17,452 nucleotides of DNA from Rudaea sp. (GTDB lineage Bacteria; Pseudomonadota; Gammaproteobacteria; Xanthomonadales; Rhodanobacteraceae): positions 1-17,452 of the forward strand of contig JAICYA010000007.1 in assembly GCA_025934455.1 (NCBI GenBank). Reading direction: 5' to 3'. This document shows, in pieces, positions 7,875 through 15,716 of the stretch; the first letter of the stretch is position 1, and every line of letters starts with the position of its first letter. The translations under genes were made by a program, and so were the position numbers. The notes beneath the pieces are model-generated. The model had not been told where the DNA came from. It was given only the letters and a program-made list of their open reading frames with translations, and searched no databases.

Positions 7875-7892
7875 GTCCCGCGCTGGCGGGAC
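7875..7892 (-). other. Hairpin between rpoN and hpf
   Basis: A perfect 7-bp inverted repeat (GTCCCGC / GCGGGAC) with a 4-nt loop lies in the rpoN-hpf gap. No T-tract follows on the minus strand, so it is unlikely to be an efficient intrinsic terminator. It could be an mRNA-processing or stability element that sets hpf level apart from rpoN. Confidence 0.4.
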
Positions 7893-7938
7893 ATTGATTC
7901 AGACCTGCGATCTCCACTGGGGTTCCAGTGCGCTCCTT

Positions 7939-9387
7939 TCAGCCGAGCCGGCTGCGTTCGTTGGATGAGGGGATGTGCAGCGCCTCGCGGTACTTGGCCA
8001 CGGTGCGCCGTGCGACTTCGATGCCGCGGCGATTCAGTTCCGCGGCGAGGGTTTGGTCCGACAACGGCCGCGCCGGTATTTCCTCGCCGATCAACTTGCG
8101 GATCATCGCCTGGATCGCGGTTGCCGACGCGGCACCGCCATCGACGGTGGCCACGCCGGAGGAGAAGAAATACTTGAACTCGAACGTGCCGCGTGGCGTG
8201 TGCAGGTACTTGCGCGTGGTCACGCGCGAAACCGTGGATTCGTGCATGCCGATTTCATCGGCTATGTCGCGCAGCACCAGGGGGCGCATCGCTTCTGGCC
8301 CGAAATCGAGGAAGGCGCTTTGCGCGCGCACGATCGCCCCGGCGACCTTGAGCACGGTGTCGGCGCGGGTTTCCAGGCTCTTGATCAGCCAACGCGCCTC
8401 CTGCAGTTGCCCGCGCAAATACGCCGCGTCGTCGCGGCGCGCACGCGCGATCAGGCCGGCGTACTGCTGGTTGATGGACAGCTTGGGCTGGCAGTTCGGG
8501 CTCAGACCCACGCTCCAGCGACCGTTGTGCCTGAACGCGTAGGCATCCGGCGCGACATACTCCGCCTTGCCGGGATCGATCTGCGCGCCGGGTTTGGGAT
8601 CGAGCGACCGGATCAGGGCGATCGCCGCGTCCAGGTCGTCTGCGTCGACCTTCAATTGCCGGCACAGGCGTGCACGGTCGTTGCGCGCCAGTTCCTCCAG
8701 ATGCTCGGCGGCGAGTGCCTTGGCCGCGTGCCAACCGGGAGTTTGCGGATCGCAGGCGTCCAGTTGCACGCACAGGCATTCGCTCAAGCTGCGGCTGCCC
8801 ACGCCGAGCGGGTCGAATTGCTGGATGCGGTGGCGCACGGCCTCGATTTCGTCCGCGCCGACCCGGTACAGGCCGGCGAGGTTGGACTGCAACGTTTCGT
8901 CGCTTTCGTGCAGGTAGCCGTCGTCGTCGATCGCCTCGATGATGGTCACGCCGATGGCGCGGTCGCGCGCCGACAACGAGGTGAGATTGAGCTGCCACAA
9001 CAGATGATCGCGCAAGTCCTCCGGTTCGCCGTCCTGGGCTTCGAATCCGTCGCTGTCTTCGGGAATCGGTGCGCCGTAGTCGCTGCTGCGCTCGAGCTCG
9101 AAATTCATTGGCTCGTCGTAGTTGGGCTCGTCGTAGTTCGGTTCCTCGCGTTCGGCGGTTGCCGATTCGCTGTCGCTGGCGATGTCGACCACGGTTTCGC
9201 CATCGGCCTGTGCTTCGGCCTCGCCATCGCCGCCTTCGGCCAGTTCCAGCAGGGGATTGGATTCGAGCGCTTCGCGCAACTCCATTTCCAGCTCGACGCT
9301 GGACAACTGCAGCAGGCGGATCGCCTGCTGCAACTGCGGCGTCAACGCCAGCTGCTGGTTGATTCGAAGTTGTAACGCGGGCTTCAC
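7939..9387 (-). CDS. rpoN: RNA polymerase sigma-54 factor
   Basis: 482-residue sigma-54, which directs RNA polymerase to -24/-12 promoters and needs AAA+ activators. Region I is the Gln/Leu-rich N-terminus (LRINQQLALTPQLQQAIRLLQLS). Region II is acidic, about residues 50-120, and includes a short duplicated EPNYD unit. The core-binding and DNA-binding domains follow. The RpoN box ARRTVAKYRE is at residues 459-468, preceded by a helix-turn-helix region (DEIGMHESTVSRVTTRKYL). The start codon is GTG at 9387, chosen because the encoded MKPALQLRINQQ matches family N-termini. Only a weak ribosome binding site is visible. The gene follows lptB after 133 bp, the standard gammaproteobacterial arrangement. 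Very secure. Confidence 0.97.
   Translation of the reverse strand: MKPALQLRINQQLALTPQLQQAIRLLQLSSVELEMELREALESNPLLELAEGGDGEAEAQADGETVVDIASDSESATAEREEPNYDEPNYDEPMNFELERSSDYGAPIPEDSDGFEAQDGEPEDLRDHLLWQLNLTSLSARDRAIGVTIIEAIDDDGYLHESDETLQSNLAGLYRVGADEIEAVRHRIQQFDPLGVGSRSLSECLCVQLDACDPQTPGWHAAKALAAEHLEELARNDRARLCRQLKVDADDLDAAIALIRSLDPKPGAQIDPGKAEYVAPDAYAFRHNGRWSVGLSPNCQPKLSINQQYAGLIARARRDDAAYLRGQLQEARWLIKSLETRADTVLKVAGAIVRAQSAFLDFGPEAMRPLVLRDIADEIGMHESTVSRVTTRKYLHTPRGTFEFKYFFSSGVATVDGGAASATAIQAMIRKLIGEEIPARPLSDQTLAAELNRRGIEVARRTVAKYREALHIPSSNERSRLG
9110..9139 (-). repeat. 15-bp tandem duplication inside rpoN
   Basis: Two adjacent 15-bp units differing at one base (9110-9124 and 9125-9139) encode the repeated EPNYD sequence in the acidic region II of sigma-54. 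The repeat keeps frame. Region II is variable in length among homologs. Confidence 0.8.
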
Positions 9388-9431
9388 TGCGGATTCCAGG
9401 CGGGCGCGGCCTGCGTCCGAGGCCTGAGGAT

Positions 9432-9448
9432 AGCCCCGGTGCGGGGCT
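9432..9448 (-). other. Hairpin in the lptB-rpoN gap
   Basis: A 6-bp inverted repeat (AGCCCC / GGGGCT) with a 5-nt loop lies 44 nt upstream of the rpoN start on the minus strand. No T-tract follows. It could be a partial terminator or leader structure for rpoN. The rest of this 133-bp gap holds a second small CCCGG-CTG-CCGGG stem at 9501-9513 and no clear promoter. Confidence 0.35.
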
Positions 9449-9520
9449 GTCCGTCAATGCCCACAATCGCGCTATACTGGAGGGGTTGGCGCAATGCCAG
9501 CCCGGCTGCCGGGTAGCCAG

Positions 9521-10240
9521 TTACATCCGAAATTCCTTGCCCAAGTACACCTCCCGCACCTGATCGTTAGCCAGCACGTCGGCCGGTGCGCCCTTGGCCA
9601 ACACCGCACCCTCGCTCATGATGTAGGCGCGATCGCAGATGCCGAGCGTTTCGCGCACGTTGTGGTCGGTGATCAGGATGCCGATGCCGCGCGCACGCAG
9701 TTGTTTCACGATGCGCTGGATCTCCACCACCGAAATCGGATCGATGCCGGCGAAGGGTTCGTCGAGCAGCATGAAGCGCGGCTTGGCGGCCAGCGCGCGG
9801 GTGATTTCCACGCGCCGGCGCTCGCCGCCCGACAGGCTCACGCCGCGGCTGTCGGCGATGTGCGCGATCTGCAATTCGTCGAGCAGGGATTCGAGTTCGG
9901 CGCGGCGCCCGGCGGCGTCCAGGTCCTCGCGCAGCTCCAGGATCGCCAGCACGTTCTGCGCCACGGTCAGGCGCCGGAACACGGACGGTTCCTGCGGCAG
10001 GTAGCCAACGCCAAGCCGGGCGCGTGCGTGCATCGGCATCTGCGTGATGTCGTGTTCGTCCAGGCTGATGCGGCCGGCGTCGGCGCCGATCAGGCCGACC
10101 ACCATGTAGAACGTCGTCGTCTTGCCGGCGCCGTTCGGACCGAGCAGGCCGACGACCTCGCCTTGTTCCAGGGAAAACGCGAAATCGCGCACCACGGCGC
10201 GCCCGCGAAAGCTCTTTTGCAATCCGGTGGCGGCCAGCAT
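9521..10240 (-). CDS. lptB: LPS export ABC transporter ATPase LptB
   Basis: 239-residue ATP-binding subunit of the LptB2FG transporter, on the cytoplasmic face of the inner membrane. It powers extraction of lipopolysaccharide and its passage along LptC-LptA. Walker A is GPNGAGKT (residues 34-41). The Q-loop ([13 protein letters not shown]), signature [11 protein letters not shown], Walker B with [10 protein letters not shown] and the H-loop histidine in [10 protein letters not shown] are all intact. I chose the ATG at 10240, which overlaps the lptA stop as TGATG, rather than the longer in-frame start at 10267. The shorter form fits family length and gives an orthodox coupled start. It is downstream of lptA and upstream of rpoN. 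Confidence 0.96.
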   Translation of the reverse strand: MLAATGLQKSFRGRAVVRDFAFSLEQGEVVGLLGPNGAGKTTTFYMVVGLIGADAGRISLDEHDITQMPMHARARLGVGYLPQEPSVFRRLTVAQNVLAILELREDLDAAGRRAELESLLDELQIAHIADSRGVSLSGGERRRVEITRALAAKPRFMLLDEPFAGIDPISVVEIQRIVKQLRARGIGILITDHNVRETLGICDRAYIMSEGAVLAKGAPADVLANDQVREVYLGKEFRM

Positions 10241-10845
10241 CAGTGCGCGGCCGCGGCCTTGGTGCAATCGGCGTTGGCGGCCGGCTTGGGTTGCTCGCTC
10301 TTGGGTTGCATCACCATGTGCACGCGGCTGGACGCGGAAGAATCACCGCTTTCCATCTCGCCGGTGTTGGTGTTGTAGCGCATGCGCTCGCCGTGGAACT
10401 CGCCCTTGCCGTGCTGGATCACCGTGACGTTGCCGGTGAGCAGCGCGATGCCGGTGAGGTTGTCGTAGTCGATGTTGTCCGCGTCGGCCGTCATCAGGCC
10501 GCAATCGCCGTCATGCACCTGCTGCAGATGCGCCGGCTTTCCGGTTAGCACGACGCGCGTCAGGCTGCCGGTGTTGCCGTTCGCGTCGGCGACACCCGAA
10601 GGATTGCGGTAGATCGTGGCGTGGTCGGCATGGGCCTGCATCGAACCCTGCGCCATCACCACGTTGCCGTCGAGCTGCGTGATGTCCGGGTCGCCGGCTT
10701 TGCCGGTGCGGCTTTGCGTGGACTTCTGGTAGTTCGCGTCGATGTTCATCGGCTGGCTGCGGTCGGTGCTCAACGCGAACGCGGATTGCGCGAGGACGAG
10801 CGCGGCACAGGCGGCGGCAAGGCGAATCGGATTATGGTTTGGCAT
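10240..10845 (-). CDS. lptA: LPS transport periplasmic protein LptA
   Basis: 201-residue periplasmic bridge protein that carries lipopolysaccharide from LptC to LptD. A signal peptide spans residues 1-24 (cleavage AFA|LS). The mature part shows the OstA/LptA-type beta-jellyroll pattern: [10 protein letters not shown], the [22 protein letters not shown] block, and [24 protein letters not shown] with the phrase NTGEMESG. The C-terminal tail (about residues 180-201) is low-complexity, Ala/Lys-rich and contains a single Cys. The ATG at 10845 lies inside the end of lptC (14-bp overlap), and the stop overlaps the lptB start. Position in the lpt cluster makes the call secure. Confidence 0.94.
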   Translation of the reverse strand: MPNHNPIRLAAACAALVLAQSAFALSTDRSQPMNIDANYQKSTQSRTGKAGDPDITQLDGNVVMAQGSMQAHADHATIYRNPSGVADANGNTGSLTRVVLTGKPAHLQQVHDGDCGLMTADADNIDYDNLTGIALLTGNVTVIQHGKGEFHGERMRYNTNTGEMESGDSSASSRVHMVMQPKSEQPKPAANADCTKAAAAH

Positions 10846-11440
10846 GGTTGGCGGGCAGCAGGGTCCAGTGGACGTTGGACAAGAATTGCATGGTTTTCAA
10901 TCCCAGGTCGGCTTGCATGCCGATACCGTGCACGATGTGACCGGGTTCGGTGATCGTGGCGAGGGCGGCGGTTTGCATGGTCTTTCCCTGTGCCGAGGAT
11001 AAGACCTGGCCCTTGCCCGGGGAAGTCACGGTCAGGTCCGAGGTGAGCAATTGCGTGGGCGGCGTGCCGGGGCCTGGCAGGCGGCGCATGTCGACCTTGC
11101 CTTCGAGCTTCATCACGGTGCCGTTCTTGTCGACCCAGGCCGAAGCGGAATTGCCTTTCCACAGGTGCTGGCCGTTGTCGACGATAGTGTAGTCCGGCGA
11201 CGTCACGAAGATCGAACCGTCTTCGGCGCGGCGCACCAGGCGCGGTCCGGCGACGCTGAAGCTGTGCTGGCCCTGGGCGTCGAGCGCGTCGATGGAAAAG
11301 TCGGAGAGGGTGTAGTCCGAGCGCGGGGGGCCGACGAAGGCGGGTGGAGCTTCGCGCGGCGCGAACACCCACACCAATATCTGCGTGGCGAGCGCAAGTA
11401 CGGCCAGCGCCGCGATGGCGAGGACGAGGCGGCGTTCCAT
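10832..11440 (-). CDS. lptC: LPS export protein LptC
   Basis: 202-residue bitopic inner-membrane protein that receives lipopolysaccharide from LptB2FG and hands it to LptA. A single N-terminal membrane anchor (about residues 4-26, LVLAIAALAVLALATQILVW) is followed by a periplasmic domain. That domain carries the family's YTLSDFSIDALDAQG, GPRLVRR and ITSDLTVTSPGKGQV-like segments. The open frame extends upstream inside kdsC, but the ATG at 11440 (MERRLV) gives the normal N-terminus and overlaps the kdsC stop as TGATG. Its 3' end overlaps lptA by 14 bp. LptC sequences diverge widely, so the call rests on architecture and on position between kdsC and lptA. Confidence 0.93.
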   Translation of the reverse strand: MERRLVLAIAALAVLALATQILVWVFAPREAPPAFVGPPRSDYTLSDFSIDALDAQGQHSFSVAGPRLVRRAEDGSIFVTSPDYTIVDNGQHLWKGNSASAWVDKNGTVMKLEGKVDMRRLPGPGTPPTQLLTSDLTVTSPGKGQVLSSAQGKTMQTAALATITEPGHIVHGIGMQADLGLKTMQFLSNVHWTLLPANHAKP

Positions 11441-11988
11441 CAGGCGAACTTGGCCAGTTCGGACTCGGCCTTGCCGTGCGCGGCGATCAGCAGGTCGCAG
11501 ACCTCGCGCACCGCGCCTTCGCCGCCGCGCATCTGCGTGCGCCAGCACGCGCGTTCGCGCACCCATGGGTGCGCGTTCGCCACGGCGATGGAAAGCCCGA
11601 CGCGCTGCATGATGGCGAGGTCCGGCAGGTCGTCGCCGCAGTAGCAACATTGCTCCGGCGCGAGCTTGAGCGCGTGGATCAGCTGTTCGTAGCAGGCGAG
11701 CTTGTTTTCCTGGCCCTGGTAGACGTGCGCGATGCCCAGTTCCGCGGTGCGCTCGGTGACCATGTGGCTCAGGCGCGCGGTGATGATGCCGACCTCGATG
11801 CCGTTCGCCATCAGGCGCTTGAGGCCCAGTCCGTCGTGGACGTGGAACGCCTTGGATTCGCGGCCGTCGTCGCTGTAGTACAGGCGGCCATCGGTGAGTA
11901 CGCCGTCGACATCGAACAGGGCGAGTTTGATTTTCGCCGCGCGCTCGCGGATATCGGCGGGCAGGTCGTTGAGATGCGAATACGCCAT
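11440..11988 (-). CDS. kdsC: 3-deoxy-D-manno-octulosonate 8-phosphate phosphatase
   Basis: 182-residue HAD-superfamily phosphatase that dephosphorylates Kdo-8-phosphate to Kdo in lipopolysaccharide core synthesis, in the cytoplasm. The HAD motif I is LFDVDGVLTDG with the two catalytic Asp at residues 26 and 28. Motif II is the Thr in GIITARLS, a conserved Lys lies in QGQENKL, and motif III is YCGDDLPDL. It belongs to the capless tetrameric KdsC type. I chose the ATG at 11988, one base after the kdsD stop, because the MAYSHLNDLP start fits the family and the upstream part of the frame lies within kdsD. The stop overlaps the lptC start. Confidence 0.95.
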   Translation of the reverse strand: MAYSHLNDLPADIRERAAKIKLALFDVDGVLTDGRLYYSDDGRESKAFHVHDGLGLKRLMANGIEVGIITARLSHMVTERTAELGIAHVYQGQENKLACYEQLIHALKLAPEQCCYCGDDLPDLAIMQRVGLSIAVANAHPWVRERACWRTQMRGGEGAVREVCDLLIAAHGKAESELAKFA

Positions 11989-11989
11989 C

Positions 11990-13108
11990 TCAGACCACGC
12001 GTGCGCGCAGCAGGTCGTGGATGTTGAGCGCGCCGACGACGCGGTTGTCCGTATCGACCACGAGCAGCGCATGGATCTTGTGCGCTTCCATCAGGCGCGC
12101 GGCTTCCACCGCGAGCTTGTCGGCACCGATGGTCTTGGGGTGCGCGGTCATCAGCGCCGTCACCGGCGTGGTGCGCAGGTCGATGGTCTTGTTGTCCACG
12201 GCGCGGCGCAAGTCGCCGTCGGTGAACACGCCGAGCAGGCGTCCCGCCGCGTCGACAATCGCGGTCATGCCCAGTCCCTTGCGCGTCATTTCCATCAAGG
12301 CCTCGGACAGGCTCGCCGTGGCGCCGATGCTCGGTACCGCGTCGCCCATGTGCATCACGTCGGCGATGTGCAGCAGCAGGCGCCGGCCCAGGCTGCCGGC
12401 CGGATGCGAACGGGCGAAATCCTCGTCGGTGAAGCCGCGCGCCTCGAGCAGCGCGATCGCGAGTGCGTCGCCCATCACCAGCGCCGCCGTCGTGCTGGCG
12501 GTGGGCGCGAGGTTGAGCGGGCAGGCTTCGGCCGGCACGCTCACGTCCAGGTGCACGTCGCTCATTTCGGCAAGCGAGGACGACGGATTGCCGGTCATCG
12601 CCACCAGCGGAATGCCCTGGCGCTTGATCACCGGCAGGATCGTGAGCAGTTCGTCGGTTTCGCCGGAATTGGACAGGGCCAGCACGACGTCCTTGTGCGT
12701 GATCATGCCGAGGTCGCCGTGGCTGGCCTCGGCGGGGTGCACGAAGAATGCCGGCGTGCCGGTCGAGGCGAGCGTGGCGGCGATCTTGCGCGCGATGTGG
12801 CCGGACTTGCCCATTCCGGAAACGATCACGCGGCCGGGGCAATCGAACATCAACAGGCAGGCGCGCAGGAAGTTGTCGTCGATGCGCGTGCGCAAGGCTT
12901 CGATCGCGCGCGCCTCGATGTCGATCACGTTCATGGCGTTGCGCTTGAGCGCCGCTGCGTCGAGCAAGGGGTTGCCCAGCGGATTCTCGGCAAGCGACAC
13001 AAGGCGGGCATTCATGAGGTAGGGACCGGGCAGGAAGGCGGGATTGAGCAGGGAAATGGCGGGATCGTCCCGCTGCGGGTATCTGCGGCCAAGGATTTTG
13101 AGTACCAT
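11990..13108 (-). CDS. kdsD: D-arabinose-5-phosphate isomerase
   Basis: Converts ribulose 5-phosphate to arabinose 5-phosphate, the first step of Kdo synthesis. An N-terminal SIS sugar-isomerase domain carries GMGKSGHIARK, STGTPAFFVHPAEASHGDLG and LALSNSGETDEL. Two C-terminal CBS domains follow (VMHMGDAVPSI... and LMTAHPKTIGADK...). From ATG 13108 the product is 372 residues, about 40 longer than E. coli KdsD. A start at ATG 13015 (MNARLVSLAEN, 341 residues) fits family length better but has no ribosome binding site. ATG 13108 has an AAGG six nt upstream and sits just behind a -10-like TACAAT. I kept the longer form with doubt. First gene of the kds-lpt-rpoN-hpf run. Confidence 0.93.
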   Translation of the reverse strand: MVLKILGRRYPQRDDPAISLLNPAFLPGPYLMNARLVSLAENPLGNPLLDAAALKRNAMNVIDIEARAIEALRTRIDDNFLRACLLMFDCPGRVIVSGMGKSGHIARKIAATLASTGTPAFFVHPAEASHGDLGMITHKDVVLALSNSGETDELLTILPVIKRQGIPLVAMTGNPSSSLAEMSDVHLDVSVPAEACPLNLAPTASTTAALVMGDALAIALLEARGFTDEDFARSHPAGSLGRRLLLHIADVMHMGDAVPSIGATASLSEALMEMTRKGLGMTAIVDAAGRLLGVFTDGDLRRAVDNKTIDLRTTPVTALMTAHPKTIGADKLAVEAARLMEAHKIHALLVVDTDNRVVGALNIHDLLRARVV

Positions 13109-13123
13109 GCGCAACCTTCGCTT

Positions 13124-13129
13124 ATTGTA
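13124..13129 (-). promoter_or_regulatory. Probable -10 element of the kdsD-lpt operon
   Basis: On the minus strand TACAAT lies 15 nt upstream of ATG 13108. The transcript would begin near 13117, leaving a leader of about ten nt that is just long enough to contain AAGG. No clear -35 is found 16-18 nt upstream. The region up to 13213 also serves the divergent ibaG gene. Confidence 0.35.
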
Positions 13130-13213
13130 ACCGACAGGCCCCGTCCCGGCGAAGACGATTCAGGGTACTGCTGCGTCGCAGCCGCCCGCATCCCGCCATA
13201 TTCCGAGCCGCGC

Positions 13214-14718
<1,505 letters not shown>

Positions 14719-14723
14719 TGGCG

Positions 14724-15410
14724 TTACTTGCGTTCCAGCACGATGGCCTTGCCGTCGTGCTGCGGCTGCTCGACGCGCACCGGCAGCAGGCCTTGCGCGT
14801 ACCACGATTTCATCACCTTGCCCGGCGCGTCGATGCGGTCGATTTCGGTGGCGTCGAATTTTCCGGCGGGCACCGTGATCGCCGATTTTCCCCGCACGGC
14901 ATACTGCTGCATCTCCACGCGATCGCGCACCGCGACCGGCAGCGTCGCCGACGTCGCGCCATCGGCCAGCGCAAGGCCCAGCGCGACCGCCACCGTGCTG
15001 CGGTCGATGGCGTTGTCCACCAGTGCGTAGCGGAAATCCTTGCCGTTGTCGCGCACATGCGCCTGACGTGAATTCCAATCGAAGCCGATCGCGCGCCGCT
15101 TGCTCTTGATCGCGGCATCCTGCTTGTAATCGTAATGCTGCCCTTGCAAGGAGGCGTCGCGCAGCGTGAACGTGGAATCTTCGCGCACGTCCAGGCCCAG
15201 CAATTTCGCCATGCCGCCGGTGCCACGGGTTTCGCTGCGCAGGGTCCAGGTGCCGTCGGCGTTCGCGGCGAGCGCATACGTCGCCGTGCCGATGGCCTTG
15301 CCGTCGCGGGTGACGGTGTATGTCGCTTGTTCGGGTTGCAGCGGCGCGGCGGCCAGGAGGGCGGACCCGGACACAGCGGTCAGAGCGGCGGCGAAGAGCA
15401 CATTGCGCAT
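14724..15410 (-). CDS. Secreted DUF3108-type protein
   Basis: 228-residue protein with an N-terminal signal peptide (hydrophobic stretch residues 4-20, cleavage near LLA|AA), so probably periplasmic. The mature part resembles the DUF3108 family. It opens with ATYTVTRDGKAIGTATYAL, then the alternating beta-strand pattern TWTLRSETRG... and DSTFTLRDASLQGQHYDYK. It ends with VPAGKFDATEIDR and KSWYAQGLLPVRVEQ, a pattern seen in such lipid-binding-like barrels. Molecular function is unknown. The ATG at 15410 has a weak GGA upstream. It is divergent from the cytochrome-porin gene across a 306-bp region and convergent with murA. Family assignment is from pattern memory, so it is moderately confident. 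Confidence 0.75.
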   Translation of the reverse strand: MRNVLFAAALTAVSGSALLAAAPLQPEQATYTVTRDGKAIGTATYALAANADGTWTLRSETRGTGGMAKLLGLDVREDSTFTLRDASLQGQHYDYKQDAAIKSKRRAIGFDWNSRQAHVRDNGKDFRYALVDNAIDRSTVAVALGLALADGATSATLPVAVRDRVEMQQYAVRGKSAITVPAGKFDATEIDRIDAPGKVMKSWYAQGLLPVRVEQPQHDGKAIVLERK

Positions 15411-15550
15411 GGGATCGTCCGGTAACGAAGGCGCACGCAGTGTGGACGCGGGTGCCTGAACGACATCCGACCATATGGGCGGCGGGACCTGATTTTCCGC
15501 AACGGGTTCGAATGACGCCGTGCGGTCTCGGGTACCGCGTCCTGCGCGTC

Positions 15551-15564
15551 TTGACGAAGATCAA
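15551..15564 (+). promoter_or_regulatory. FNR/ANR-type operator
   Basis: TTGACGAAGATCAA matches the FNR consensus TTGAT-N4-ATCAA at nine of ten specified bases. Its centre (15557.5) lies exactly 41.5 bp upstream of a start at 15599 set by the TATAAA element, the class II activator position. Elsewhere the 306-bp gap (15411-15716) holds no gene or other clear signal. Confidence 0.6.
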
Positions 15565-15585
15565 ATACGGTGTCGTCGTCGATGG

Positions 15586-15591
15586 TATAAA
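15586..15591 (+). promoter_or_regulatory. -10 element of the cytochrome-porin gene
   Basis: TATAAA, downstream of the FNR-like box and without a -35 hexamer at normal spacing, as expected of a class II activator-dependent promoter. The predicted start near 15599 gives a leader of about 118 nt, which contains a run of seven T at 15626-15632 of unknown significance. Confidence 0.55.
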
Positions 15592-15716
15592 TTGTGCTGC
15601 CCGCTGCCGACCGTGCTGTCAGGTGTTTTTTTCGGAGCTGGCTGCTCGGGATGTCCGTCGCAGCGACGCGGACTTCCCTGCATCGCGATGTCCAGGCGGA
15701 ATGCGGGAGACTGAAC

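Noticed and set aside
7875..7892. The rpoN-hpf hairpin as an intrinsic terminator.
   Set aside because: No T-tract follows on the minus strand, so I list it only as a hairpin of unknown role.
7975..9375. A plus-strand open frame of 466 codons antisense to rpoN.
   Set aside because: RpoN is unmistakable on the other strand; the antisense frame is a composition artefact.
9473..9478. TATACT on the plus strand in the lptB-rpoN gap, as a promoter for a plus-strand gene.
   Set aside because: No plausible plus-strand gene follows; the frame from 9494 is antisense to lptB. No good -35 is seen.
9480..9520. TGGCATTGCG on the minus strand as a sigma-54 promoter for rpoN.
   Set aside because: The -24/-12 spacing of GG and GC is not met.
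10241..10267. Nine extra N-terminal codons for LptB from the in-frame ATG at 10267.
   Set aside because: This lies within lptA; the ATG at 10240 forms the standard TGATG overlap and gives the normal family length.
11894..13213. A long plus-strand frame upstream of and in frame with ibaG.
   Set aside because: Only the part from ATG 13214 matches the BolA family; the upstream part is antisense to kdsC and kdsD.
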